The notes below the pieces were generated by a model. It saw only the letters and a list, made by a program, of their open reading frames with translations. It had not been told where the DNA came from and did no database searches. This document shows positions 1 through 13,700 of a stretch of DNA of 64,000 bases, one piece after another. The stretch's first letter is position 1; every line of letters begins with the position of its first letter. The position numbers and the translations under genes are program-made. Source of the stretch: Salvator merianae (Eukaryota > Chordata > Lepidosauria > Squamata > Teiidae); NCBI GenBank assembly GCA_003586115.2, contig QVOM02000090.1, forward strand, positions 14,049,657-14,113,656. The letters are read 5' to 3'.

Positions 1-254
1 ATCTGTATCCTACCTTTACCCCAAGAGCTCAAAGCGGAGGACACTGTTGCCTTCCTCTCCAGCCGTGTCTTCACGAGACCCCCATGAGGCAGCTGAGGCC
101 AAGAGGCAAAACCTTTTTCTCCTCGGGCCTCTGAGCCCCTGTGCCACTTCCAGTACTGTAGCCAAGCAGACAGTGAGCCAACTGTTTAATATCCTGGAAT
201 GTTTTAACCAGGCTGTTTTCCTCACTTGGAAATAAGCTAAACAAGCATTTGATT

Positions 255-645
255 TAGAGATACACAAATTCGGTTTATGTTGGACTGACCAGTTTGAATC
301 AAACCAAATGGTTTGACCCAGTTTGAACCAAACCAGCCCCTGATCATAATGGGCTGGTTCAGTTTAAGTGGAACCGGTGGTGTTCATTCAGACCAGGTTG
401 ACCCAAGCAATATGATTCAACCTGTTTAAATCGGCACCAAAAAATCGGCTTTCTTTTTTTGGAAAAAGGCAAGATTTGCGCAATTGTACACTTTTTCTTT
501 AAACATTCAAAGAGTTCACAAACTTCTTGAGGTTCAGTCTAGAATTAATTGAGCTCGTTTGACCTGGTCCTAGTTCAGACTGAAGTCAACGAGGTTCAAT
601 TCAATTCGAACTAAACTTATGGATTCGAGTTTGTGCACATCTCTA
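255..645. mobile_element. Short inverted-repeat DNA transposon remnant (family C, copy 1)
   Basis: The element starts TAGAGATACACAAATTCGG and ends CGAGTTTGTGCACATCTCTA, which are imperfect inverted repeats. The interior is rich in paired motifs such as GTTTGAAC and GGTTTGA, which would fold into a long hairpin. No coding capacity is seen, so it is MITE-like. Related copies lie near 55527-55858 and 60018-60272. I see no clear target duplication. Confidence 0.6.
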
Positions 646-1788
646 TTTTTCTTTCTTTTTTTTTTATGGCAGTGGTATACTGAACCAATTTTACAGGCAA
701 AGTGCTGGTTAAAATCAGCCTTTCAGAACAGGCAAACATGGGTTTCTGCAACCCCCTGGGCAGGTGGGGTTTCAGCCAGCCACCTTTCAAATATCCTCAG
801 CTGGCTGCTTATGGAATGGAGCGATCTTTCTGTTATCCAGGCCCAGAGCCATGTAGGGTTTGTTGGCTAGAACCAACATCTTGGCCTGCCCATCCCTGAA
901 GATGTTCAGAGGAGGTCCTCTTGGCCCTGCCATCCCTCTCAGAGGTTGCTCAAGTTGTGGCTGGTGAGAGGAACACGCAGAGGCCCTTCCCTTCCCCATG
1001 AACTCTCAGTTGCCCACCACTGCTCCAGGGTGTTCCAGGATGGCAGGAGAGCGTCCTGTGTCACCTTCTTTCCTCCAGATCTGCTCTTGGGCTGCATCCG
1101 GTGCTTTTCAGCGGCTGGCTGCAATGCCCAGGCAGAGCTGGCTGGACAAGGAGGAGAAGAGGGGTCTGTCATTTCTCCAGCCTGCAGGGTTGCGCGTGCC
1201 GCTGATTCCCGCCTTCCTCCTCGCCTGCCTCTTCCTGCCTCCGGGAAACTGGTGCGTGGGTCATGGGAGCCTCCGACCCCTCCTTCCACAGTCCGGACTG
1301 CAGGTGCCCCTCCTGAGCTGCTTGGCTACCTTCTTTGTTCCCCCTTGGCTTCAGGCACCCTGGCTGTGCTGTGGCCGTATCCTGCAGGGGTGCTTGGATG
1401 GGGCGAGCGGCAGGCCTGTGGGCGCGCTCTCATCCTCTTCCTCTATATGCGGCCATATAGCGGGAAGGCGTCCCCTCGGCACTGGTAGCAACAGGACACC
1501 GCCGCTCTGCTGCCTTTTGCTGTCTTCTTCCTCCTCGGATTCCAGATTTCCTTGCGCTCTCTTGTCCCCCTCACTCATCTCGTCCCCCATTCCTGGAGCT
1601 CGCACGCCACTGTGGATGAGGCATGAGTCCTTGTGTCTCTGTGGAAGACACCCCTCTCACCCCCCCCATCTGCGTTGCACGGCAAATGTGGCCATGCTTG
1701 CTTAGCACCCTAGAGCATGTACGTGTTTGTAGGTCTGACACAGGGAATGTGAATTGGATTTATGTATCTCTTGTGTTTTTACCTTCTG

Positions 1789-1790
<2 letters not shown>

Positions 1791-1824
<34 letters not shown>

Positions 1825-1929
1825 CTTCTTTCTCTCTCTCTCTTTTTCTTCCTCTCCCCCTCCCCTCATCTGTCTGGGCTGTGATCACTGGCTTCCTTCC
1901 CCCTCACCCCACGATCCCCCCTCCCCCAG
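1791..1929 (+). promoter_or_regulatory. Expanded polypyrimidine tract before SMTN exon A
   Basis: A CT/CTTT microsatellite (about 1791-1860) runs into further C/T-rich sequence that ends at the acceptor of exon A. Exon B has only an ordinary tract. Long pyrimidine tracts bind PTB-type splicing repressors and U2AF, so this may help set which terminal exon is used. The sequence is seen; the role is inferred. Confidence 0.5.
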
Positions 1930-5779
<3,850 letters not shown>

Positions 5780-7227
5780 CCTTCCCCCCCTCTCCCGGGG
5801 CTGCGTCTCCTCCCCGGGGGCCACTCTCCCTTCCATATTGCCCGGCCTAGCTTGGCTAGCAGTGGTGTTGCAGGGGCAAGAGGATGGCTCCTCCCGCTCC
5901 TCCTGCCCCCACCCCCTTCCCCTCTGGCTGATCCCGCAGGGGAGGGGCCAGCCGCTCCTTGCCATCCCTCCCCCTTGCAGCAGGCGGGGCAGGTAGCGAT
6001 TCGAGCTCGCATGAGGGGGCTGCTGACACGTCACGGCCGCTCTTGCGCAAAGGACAACGGGTCGGCCTCCCCGCTCATCCGCGCAGGCTTTTTGACTGAA
6101 ATTATTTACTATTAAGTTATTCCTTCCTCAAAGCACCACGCTTTCTGTCGCCCACTCGTTGCTCCCCCTCCTGCGTGGCAGAGCTGCCCCATGGCGAGAG
6201 GCCGGTGGGCTCCAGCGGGACTCCCCCCCCCCAAGCCTGCAATCCTTGCCTGTCGTTCCCCCCACCTTGACTTACCGCTTGGAGGCCTCGAAGCTCACCC
6301 GTGTGTACGGACCTTGATTTGTAGGAAGAAGACGCTGCTGTTTTACTAGTTTTAGGTGGCGTTCCCAAAGAAAGCTGCCTCGTTTGTAGTCAGCCTTCTG
6401 CCCTGTTCCAGCTCCACACAGCCTGCGCAGGCCGGCAGCAGCCCTCTGCAGTTTCAGGCAGGACTGAACGCTTCCCCACAGAGCTGGAACATACACCCTA
6501 AACCCCAACCGTGGCCTCCTCCTTTACTCAGCATGTAGGTGAGGGAGGGGATGTAACGTGGAGGTAGGGCTGCTGCGTGGAAGGCAGAGCACTGCAGATT
6601 CAATCCCTGGCAATGGGAAACTGGCTCTTTGTACCTGCTAACAAAACCGCATTCATGGCCTGTGTGCATGTCCAGCCCTACATTACAAGGGCACCAGAAG
6701 CGTCTCTTTCTTCCTTCCTGACCGCCAAGAAAAGAAAGGCCGATTCTTTGGTCTTTACCTTGCATCCTTTGCTGCCAGTAAACAGATGTGAAAACGGGCA
6801 GGAACAGGAGGGCTTGAGTGTCTGGAAGGCTGTTCTGTCCCCCATCCACTCAGAGCACTTTCCAAATATTAGGACAATCTTTCCAGGAGAATGTTTGCCT
6901 CTGGCCACAGGCGGTCATTGTGCGTCGCTCAAGATGATACCTGTAAGCCCCACTGAATGTTGCTTAGGCCGACATGTTCAGGATATGCCCTTGTATGTTG
7001 TGCAGCAATTATAGATCTTAACTACAGCAGATAAGGTGGGGAGCATTTGGACATACAGCCACCAGGAGAGAAACCTGACTTGATGGGCAGGGGAGTTGTT
7101 TGTTTTGTTTTTTGAAACCTTCCCCACCTTATAACAATGATAGAGGGCATACTCTGTATACACACTGGGCCACAGACCTGGACAGCGGGGCAGGTGAAGG
7201 TATAAACTAAGGTAGAAGCTAAGAATG

Positions 7228-7450
7228 TAAGAGGAGCCCTGCTGGATAGGGCCCCGGCCTATCTAGTCCAGCATCCCGTCTCACACAGTGGCCCACCAGT
7301 TGCTTCTGGGAATTCTCAAGCAGAAGATGAAGGCAAAACCGTCACCTATTCTCGACTCCCTGCAGATGGCCTTTAGAGGCATCCCGCCTGTCTTTCCAGC
7401 CTGGAGGTTGTACCTAGGCAGAAAGAAAGGCCCACTGTTATCTCCTCAAA
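7228..7450 (+). mobile_element. Interspersed retroposon (family S1, copy 1)
   Basis: The copy begins GAGCCCTGCTGGATAGGGCC and continues with TAGTCCAGCATCC...CACACAGTGGCCCACC. The same consensus occurs at about 61720-61980 (plus) and 19804-19965 (minus). This repeat type is common in squamate genomes, which supports the host assignment. Confidence 0.65.
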
Positions 7451-7592
7451 CCATAATCCGGTCCTCAGTGCTTTGGGTTTTGGTCTGGGCTGGTAGAAGT
7501 CCAGCGTCCCATCCTGCCCTCATCCTGCCACTGCCTTGGGCTGAAAGATACGCTTCCTCCTCTGCATTTCCGGTAGCGTTTCCCATACCAAG

Positions 7593-7690
7593 GTGCTCCA
7601 GATGTTGGAATTCCCAGTTGCCCTCAGCAACATGGTTGGCATTCTGGAAGTAATGGTAGCTGGAGCCCAACATCTGGAGCATCCCTGATT
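7593..7690. repeat. Inverted repeat, CCAGATGTTGG type (family S4)
   Basis: The segment begins GTGCTCCAGATGTTGGAATT and ends CCCAACATCTGGAGCATCCC, so the ends pair over about 15 bp. Related inverted units lie at about 37815-37975 and in pieces near 9000-9060, 14585-14640, 43180-43215 and 44035-44135. It is probably a small non-autonomous element. Confidence 0.55.
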
Positions 7691-8148
7691 GACTGGCACT
7701 GATGATACGGTTCCTGTCTCTGGAGCCCATTCTGTTCTCCTTTGCTGAAGCGAGCGTGCTTTTCACTCCGGCTCTCCAGCTGCGATCCTGGTTAACACTG
7801 CGCGCTTGGCCGTGTTGGGCGGGGGGACGCGTGTTGCTTCATTCGCGTGTGTCGTCTTTCCCGAAACCTCACCCGTGACGGGACGTTCCCTCTTTGCCCC
7901 TCCTTGAGCCCCACTTTCTCAGGGACCCTGCGTGCGTGCCCTGTCTTTGCCCCCTCCTCCCTTTATGCAGTGAAGCCAGAGGGGTGGGGAACCAGGTCAG
8001 CCTGGGAACACAGAAACTCTTGGGAGGGGGATGCTGGGTAGAGCTCTACCCTGCTGCCAGCGCTCAGCCGCTGCACCACTCAGCCCTACACTGGATTGTA
8101 ACCATTCGCACAGCAGCACAACGGCGTCTGTATCGGCACTGGTGAGAC

Positions 8149-8154
8149 AATAAA
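8149..8154 (+). terminator. SMTN: Candidate SMTN poly(A) signal
   Basis: This is a canonical AATAAA, 2.4 kb after the exon B stop. A second one is at 8488-8493. No gene between them competes for it on the plus strand. Confidence 0.4.
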
Positions 8155-9684
8155 ATTTGGATAGATGTTTGGATCGGTATTGTGCCTGGTGGTCGCGTCC
8201 CGGGGCCCCACGGAAACTGTTGGGAGTTCAGGGTCAAAGCATCTGGACAGTACCAAGCTAAGAACCCACTAAGACCCTATGGGGAGATCAGCCCCATAAG
8301 AAAGACCATCTCGGCCGTGGGGGCCTCTAGATGGCCTCACCGTCCCTCCTGGGCCTTCAGTCAGCAGTGGCCCTGTGGGAAGAATCCCCGACCATTCCTT
8401 TGCACAGACCTGCTGATGTATTTTGATGCAATCTGAACTGGCCGTTTCACCAGGATCTATAGCTCGGAATGCGGGATATTTAAACACAATAAAATGGCAT
8501 TAAAATAAACAATTAGATAGCCACGTTCTACTCCAAAGAAGGGCCTTAGATGTTTAAAAACTCCCTGCGCAGTGAAACAGCTTTAGTGGATCTGGCAGAT
8601 GTTGTAATCCAGAACATCCCCTTGGCAAAGACTGCGGTAGAAGCTGATAGGGTGCCGATAAAATGGCTGCATGCTTGTTTACAGCAGGCCTCTTGTTCCT
8701 CTTGGGAGGGCCCTGGTTTTGCAAATGGAAATGCAAAGCTAGGACAGCCTGCGATTTCCCATTCGAGGTTTCCTCCTCCCCCTTTTGCCCAAATCCACAC
8801 AGTCTCTAGAATTTAACCCCTTTCTCCCACTCATGGGACAAAAGGCTTAGAGCATCGCAGTGGCATTTAAGAGAAGTCGTGCTCCTATGGATTTCTGCAC
8901 ACACACCCAAAAGAAGAAGCTTAAGGCAGATGAAAGAAGGATTTCGCTGACATAAATTATGCATTGTATGCAACAATCTAGCACAGGGGTGCTCAGCGTG
9001 TGGCCCTCCAGATGTCTCTGGTGCGGCCACATTATGCTGGGAGTTGCAGTCCAGAAGTACCGCGAGGGCAGCAAGACTGAGCTAGAGAGGTCTTTTGCTT
9101 TCCAAGTTCGGTGATTTGGGATTGACCTAAAAATAAGTGTGGAAGTGGTCTTCCTTCCTGCATTCGGCAGCCGTATCGCTGCCTACGAATTTTGCAAGAT
9201 TGCTTTTGGGAAGCTTGGGGGAGGGAGGATTCTTTGATAAAGAGGGACACCTCACCTTTGCTCTGCTAAACAGACGGAATTCTTGGGAACTTTCAGTCCC
9301 CCTAGCGACACTTCACCAGTATCTAATATTTAGAGACGCACCGTCCTCAGTCCTCGTGGCAGTAACAAGCCATCAAGAGGGTCCTTGCCGTCTCCTGGGA
9401 CCCTCTGCAGGTCTTTCCTGGAACTGCCCATTCTGGTGACTGTCTGACTTGTGCGCAGAGTGAAGGATTACTGTCTTTGTTTGCCCTGAATCTTCCAAGA
9501 TTCATTAGCTAGTTTTTCCCAAATCATCCCCCCCCCCAAACCATTTGTGCTTTTGGACTGCTACCAGAGAGCGGAGGTCCTGGACTGGGCTGAGTTAAGA
9601 TGGGACCAGTTGCTTCCATATTCATCCTCTGATGCCCGAGGGCTGGAAAAACACAGACACAGCATCGCACTGGAGGAAGGAGGG
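8155..9684. other. Intergenic region between SMTN and SELENOM
   Basis: No gene is supported. The region has an element fragment near 8990-9060 (GGCCCTCCAGATGT...TGGGAGTTGCAGTCC) and otherwise unique sequence. Confidence 0.6.
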
Positions 9685-9690
9685 TTTACT
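9685..9690 (-). terminator. SELENOM: Candidate SELENOM poly(A) signal (variant)
   Basis: AGTAAA on the minus strand, about 70 nt past the SECIS. It is a known minor poly(A) variant. No AATAAA lies closer in the 3' region. Confidence 0.35.
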
Positions 9691-9757
9691 GTTTCTTTGT
9701 ACAACCAAGATGGGCTTAAGGGCAGGAGTGTATTTCCCCCCAGTGTGCCTTGAAGCC

Positions 9758-9825
9758 TACAGGACCCTGTCTATCCACCCTCAACACACAACAGCTTTCT
9801 GCAGAGGGTTTCATCCTGTCCTATA
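9758..9825 (-). promoter_or_regulatory. SELENOM: SECIS-like element of SELENOM
   Basis: Read on the minus strand, this has the full SECIS order. Helix I is TATAGGAC (9825-9818) with GTCCTGTA (9765-9758), 8 pairs including one G-U. The quartet is ATGA (9814-9811) facing GGAT (9776-9773). Helix II starts with ACCCTC pairing GAGGGT. Twelve bases after ATGA an AAA (9798-9796) sits in the apical loop. Nineteen bases separate it from GGAT. This matches the consensus ATGA-N(10-13)-AA-N(about 20)-NGA. It lies about 750 nt past the stop on the same strand. It is needed to recode UGA in exon 2. The structure is read by eye. Confidence 0.75.
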
Positions 9826-10571
9826 CAGGCAAGGCACAGCTGCAAAGACCAACATACATTAGCCTGTTTTCAGCCTGGGAGAAAAGCAGTTAGTTGCACA
9901 TACAGAATTTTTAACTAAAGCAGAAATGAACTAATCTGAGACCCAGCAGACAATACTGAACTCCAGGGTTCTGGAGCAGAGTTTGGATTTGGGGGGGGGG
10001 GAGTACTACAACTCCCATGATCCTTAACCAAAGAGGGTCGGGTCGAGGATCATAGGAGTGGTAGTACCAAAACTGAAGTGAAACCATAGTGATCTGGAGG
10101 GTTGTTGCAAAAATGTCCTATCCATGAGCAAAAGAGATCAAAAATGCCAGCTGGCCGTCCTCTTCTTGTGAGGTATGCAGTGAGGGGCGTGTGTCTTTGG
10201 TGATCCAGGTCTGTGCACCGCTTCCCCCATGACTCTCAGACATGTTCTGTACTCATCATACCTCATGGACTGGAAACATTCAAGTCCAAATGGCCTGCAG
10301 ACAGGCTGGGTCCCTGAAACATTCTGCAAATGGGCTCCATTCCTATCTGGACTGCTCAGGTTCTGTAGTGTGCATCTCTTCAGTCATGAGGGCCAGAAAC
10401 TTTCCATGGGAAAAAAAGGAGTTTTGTGACATGCGCACTCCATAGCTGACACCCAGCCCTGCATACGCTACAACACATTTGATCTTTCTTGGGTTTGGCC
10501 AGAACACACACACGCACACACAAACTCACACACAACCCTGAGTTGTTGTTTTCTTTAAAGATCGCCCAGGT
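9826..10571 (-). other. SELENOM: SELENOM 3' untranslated region
   Basis: Non-coding sequence between the stop and the SECIS. It holds a CA/TG-rich stretch (about 10504-10534) and a repeat fragment with a short palindrome (about 10010-10055). It is long compared with mammalian SELENOM, so a 3'UTR intron is possible. Confidence 0.45.
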
Positions 10572-10766
10572 CTATAAATCTTCACCAAACGCTCCCTTCT
10601 TCTCTCCCTGATGTCCTTGCTTGGCGTCTGCCCCGGACAGCGGCTTGGCGGGGGCGTGCTGGAACTCTTCGGGAACGGGAGAGTCGGGGCTCTCCTTCCG
10701 GTAGAACCCCAGGTCTTTCACCATCCGATTGATCTGCAGCCGGGTCATTTCAGTGAGTGGAATTCT
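10572..10766 (-). CDS. SELENOM: SELENOM exon 5 (C terminus)
   Basis: The acceptor is CACCCTAG. The 64 residues start [15 protein letters not shown], pass through [13 protein letters not shown] and end in a Lys/Gly-rich tail with GEDL before TAG at 10574-10572. The tail after PAKP is not like the human one, and is longer. Confidence 0.9.
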   Translation of the reverse strand, partial: RIPLTEMTRLQINRMVKDLGFYRKESPDSPVPEEFQHAPAKPLSGADAKQGHQGEKKGAFGEDL

Positions 10767-13700
10767 CTAGGGTGGGGAGAGAAGAAGGGGGCAGGTCAGA
10801 TGACAGGCTTAAGGTCTGACTCTGGCTCAGGGCTGCAACATTTTGGTGGGCTGCCCTGGCTTCTGCACTGCTGGCAGCTGAGACAGACAGGGCCTCCATC
10901 CCCCTGGGCAGTTAAACTTGTCATTGGACTGGCATCCATTGGTGGCTCCCCAAGAAGCCAAGGAGATGCCTTCATGGCACGAAGGGTGCAGAATTTAGCA
11001 ATTTCCCTTCTCTCTCCACCCCCAGCAATTCCAGGAAAAACTGGGTAGATGCAGAAGGTGGGTGGAATGGAGAATGAAGGAAAAGGAGACTACACGTGGC
11101 ACCTCAAGCAGAAGTCATCCTTGTTTACCTGCTTCTCTAGCAGTTTCACTCCCCCCCCCCATGTGATTGGAAACTGCTGTTGCATTTTCCTCCGATCTGA
11201 AACTCACAAACCCTCCCCTTGGAGCTCCCAATGGGAGGAGATTCAAGCTTCGTCTTACCTGTAGCTCCTCATATTTGGAGTTCAGCAACACAAGTTCAGG
11301 GTCTGATCCAGGAAGGTGCTTCATGTCAAGATTATGGCTACAGTAGCTGGTTAAGGAGAAACAGATGGGACTGGGCAGGTGAGGCTGTGACTAGGGATGT
11401 GCACGAAGAAAAAAAATCATTTTTGATTTGTTTTCGAATCGAAAATCTGAAGGCATTTTTCGCCTTCGTTTTTCCATTGAAAATGCCATTGAAAATGCTA
11501 TTTTCATGGTTTAAACATTGCGAAAAAGTGCAAAAATGCAAATATTCAAAGGGAGGGAGGGTGTGGGGGGAGACCATAGACCACATCATGGGGACAGGAG
11601 GCTGCTAGTATGGTTGCTGGACTGGTACACCAACCAGGGCAGAATTGCCCATAGACCTTAGGTGAATTATGGAAAGGATACTAAAGAGGAAGGTCTTCAT
11701 TGATAAATGCCTTCACCTAGGAGTAAAGAAAGAATAAAAACAGTGTTTATAAGCACTCCAGAGACATTTTTTTTTCTGTCTGTGATAGCCGCAGCCTTTG
11801 GCGATGTTGCACTTTAGAGTTTTCTAAGGGAAACAACCAGGTGCCTGCAGTCTTCCCAAAGGAAAGTCATGTGGAATTTGGTGAGATTAAGTCTAGATGG
11901 CCATGAAAGACAAGGAGGGCAATGTGAATGGGGTGAGGCAGGACTTCTGGCCTGCTTTTGCATTCTTTGAAGACAACTGGGGTTTTTATTTTCCTCTGTT
12001 AGGAGGAAAACTTTATGCCACAGCTCAGTACCGCTCATGTGTTTAAGTGCATCTGTTTTCGGCTTACATTTATTCACTTTTCCTGTGAAGTGGTCAGATC
12101 ATGAGCTGCATGTTATCTGTCTATCCATCCATCCATCCTTGCAAGGCACATATTTTCACAATCAGCTTTCAACGGGGAGGATGGGGAGATGGTGTATATG
12201 CAAGCCAAACTCTTAATGAATTTCTAGCCAAAGGCAACAGCTCAATAGGGATCTTTCTCCCCAAATCGCTGTCCCTGGCACCAGGGTACCATTCCCCTCC
12301 CTCATGAATGCAACACTCACCTCTGGGAGGCGGTTCAGTCGTCATCCTCCGCAGCTCTTTGAGAAGAGAGAAAGAAGAGCACTTGATTTAGGCGGTGCAT
12401 TTTCATAGAATGGAAACCTTAATAGCATCTCACCTAGCAACAGCCCTTGAGGTTCTGACCCTGCTACCCCTTCCTTTTAGCTGCTTTGCCATGCTGCTCC
12501 TACCCACTGTTGCTGCACTATATATACTAAACATCTGTGCCAGCTGTGCTTGGACTGTGGGTTCCTTCAAGGGGGGAATGCCTGGCCTGAGTTCTGTATC
12601 CTGGAAGAAGGCAGGGACACGCTGCTTCCATACTGATGCCAAGAGAAGCGTGAGCCTCTCTTGGGCAAAGAACTCTTCAGTGCCAAGCAAGGATTTCTCT
12701 GCCCATCCTCCAGCCTTCCTTGACTGTTCATGGTGTTGTTACGCCTGAGCTCTCAATGACTGGCCCGTGGGTTCTGGCCCCAAGGGAGGCTGCTGGTCTC
12801 TGGCCAGGCTGGTGGGTGTGGTGGAAGCAAGGGGACACCAAGTAGCTAAGACAGAGGAAAACAGGAATGATGGCTACTCTCAGCCAGTGGGCATGGAAGG
12901 GCAAAAGGGAAGTGATGTGGTTGGTTACTTCTTGAGGAAGGGAGGGAAGGAGGATGGATGGATGGATGGATGGATGGATGGATGGAGAGAGAGGGGGAGG
13001 GAAGGGAGAGAAGGATGGATGGATGGAAGGAAGGAAGGAAGGAAGGAAGGAAGGAAGGAAGGAAGGAAGGAAGGAAGGAAGAGCTAGCAATAAAGCTGCT
13101 ATCACAATACAATACTAAGCCTGTCCTGCCCAACCCCCTTCAGGCCAGATGAAAGTTGAAAACAGTGCACAGGTGGCAGGAAATCTGCTGGAGACAAACA
13201 GAAATGTGAACCCTGCAATTTTTTGAAAAACAGCCTCTGGGGAACTTATGCAAACTAGAGCAATTTTCCTGTAATTGGGCTTGGTGTTTGGCTGAGAAAG
13301 GGCCCCTGGGCCCGAGGATTTCACTTGAGCATCTTGTTTCCCTCCTGAGGAGGCAACGTGGGGACCCTTCCTTTATTCCCTTCTAGAAGGGGCAGGAGGA
13401 CTGGGGTTCCGCCAGGAAGCCTGTTTTGTCTACAAAGGGTCCCGGATACTCAGACCTCAACACTTCTGGGGTGGGCGAGAAACCCTCTGCCGGAAACTGC
13501 AGACAGTGTCGTGGCACTTTGCAGGAACATGTCACAGATTTCCTAAGTCTGAATGAGACACAAAGGGGTCTAGTGTGTGTGGTGGGGGGGAGCTAGGTGT
13601 TCGGGCATTTTGCGCTGCAACCATCCCTGACGCTTCCCAGTCCTGCAGAGGGCACCTGGCGATCCAGTCCCCCCACTGAGTCCAGAGTCTGAAATAACTT

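Larger units (their letters stand above)
1..1929. other. SMTN intron, left edge of window
   Basis: This is non-coding intron of SMTN. It holds an inverted-repeat transposon remnant (255-645), then largely unique GC-moderate sequence, then the pyrimidine tract. Open frames at 946-1705 have no splice context or family resemblance, and I do not support them as genes. Confidence 0.7.
5780..8154 (+). other. SMTN: SMTN 3' untranslated region / flank
   Basis: This is non-coding sequence after exon B. The first canonical poly(A) signal I see on this strand is AATAAA at 8149-8154. A non-canonical AT-rich site near 6100-6115 could give a shorter transcript. The interval also holds retroposon copies near 7228-7450 and an inverted repeat near 7593-7690. 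How far the transcript really reaches is not settled by sequence alone. Confidence 0.4.

Noticed and set aside
10012..10060. A hairpin (ATGATCCT/AGGATCAT) downstream of SELENOM was considered as the SECIS element.
   Set aside because: It lacks the apical AA and the quartet spacing of a SECIS, and its sequence belongs to a common interspersed repeat. The structure at 9758-9825 fits far better.
10230..10400. Several ATGA words on the minus strand in the SELENOM 3' region were tried as SECIS cores.
   Set aside because: None has a pairing helix on the 3' side with an NGAN quartet at the expected distance.
12728..13152. Frames rich in DGWM or PSFL repeats.
   Set aside because: They are translations of the GGAT/GGAA microsatellite.
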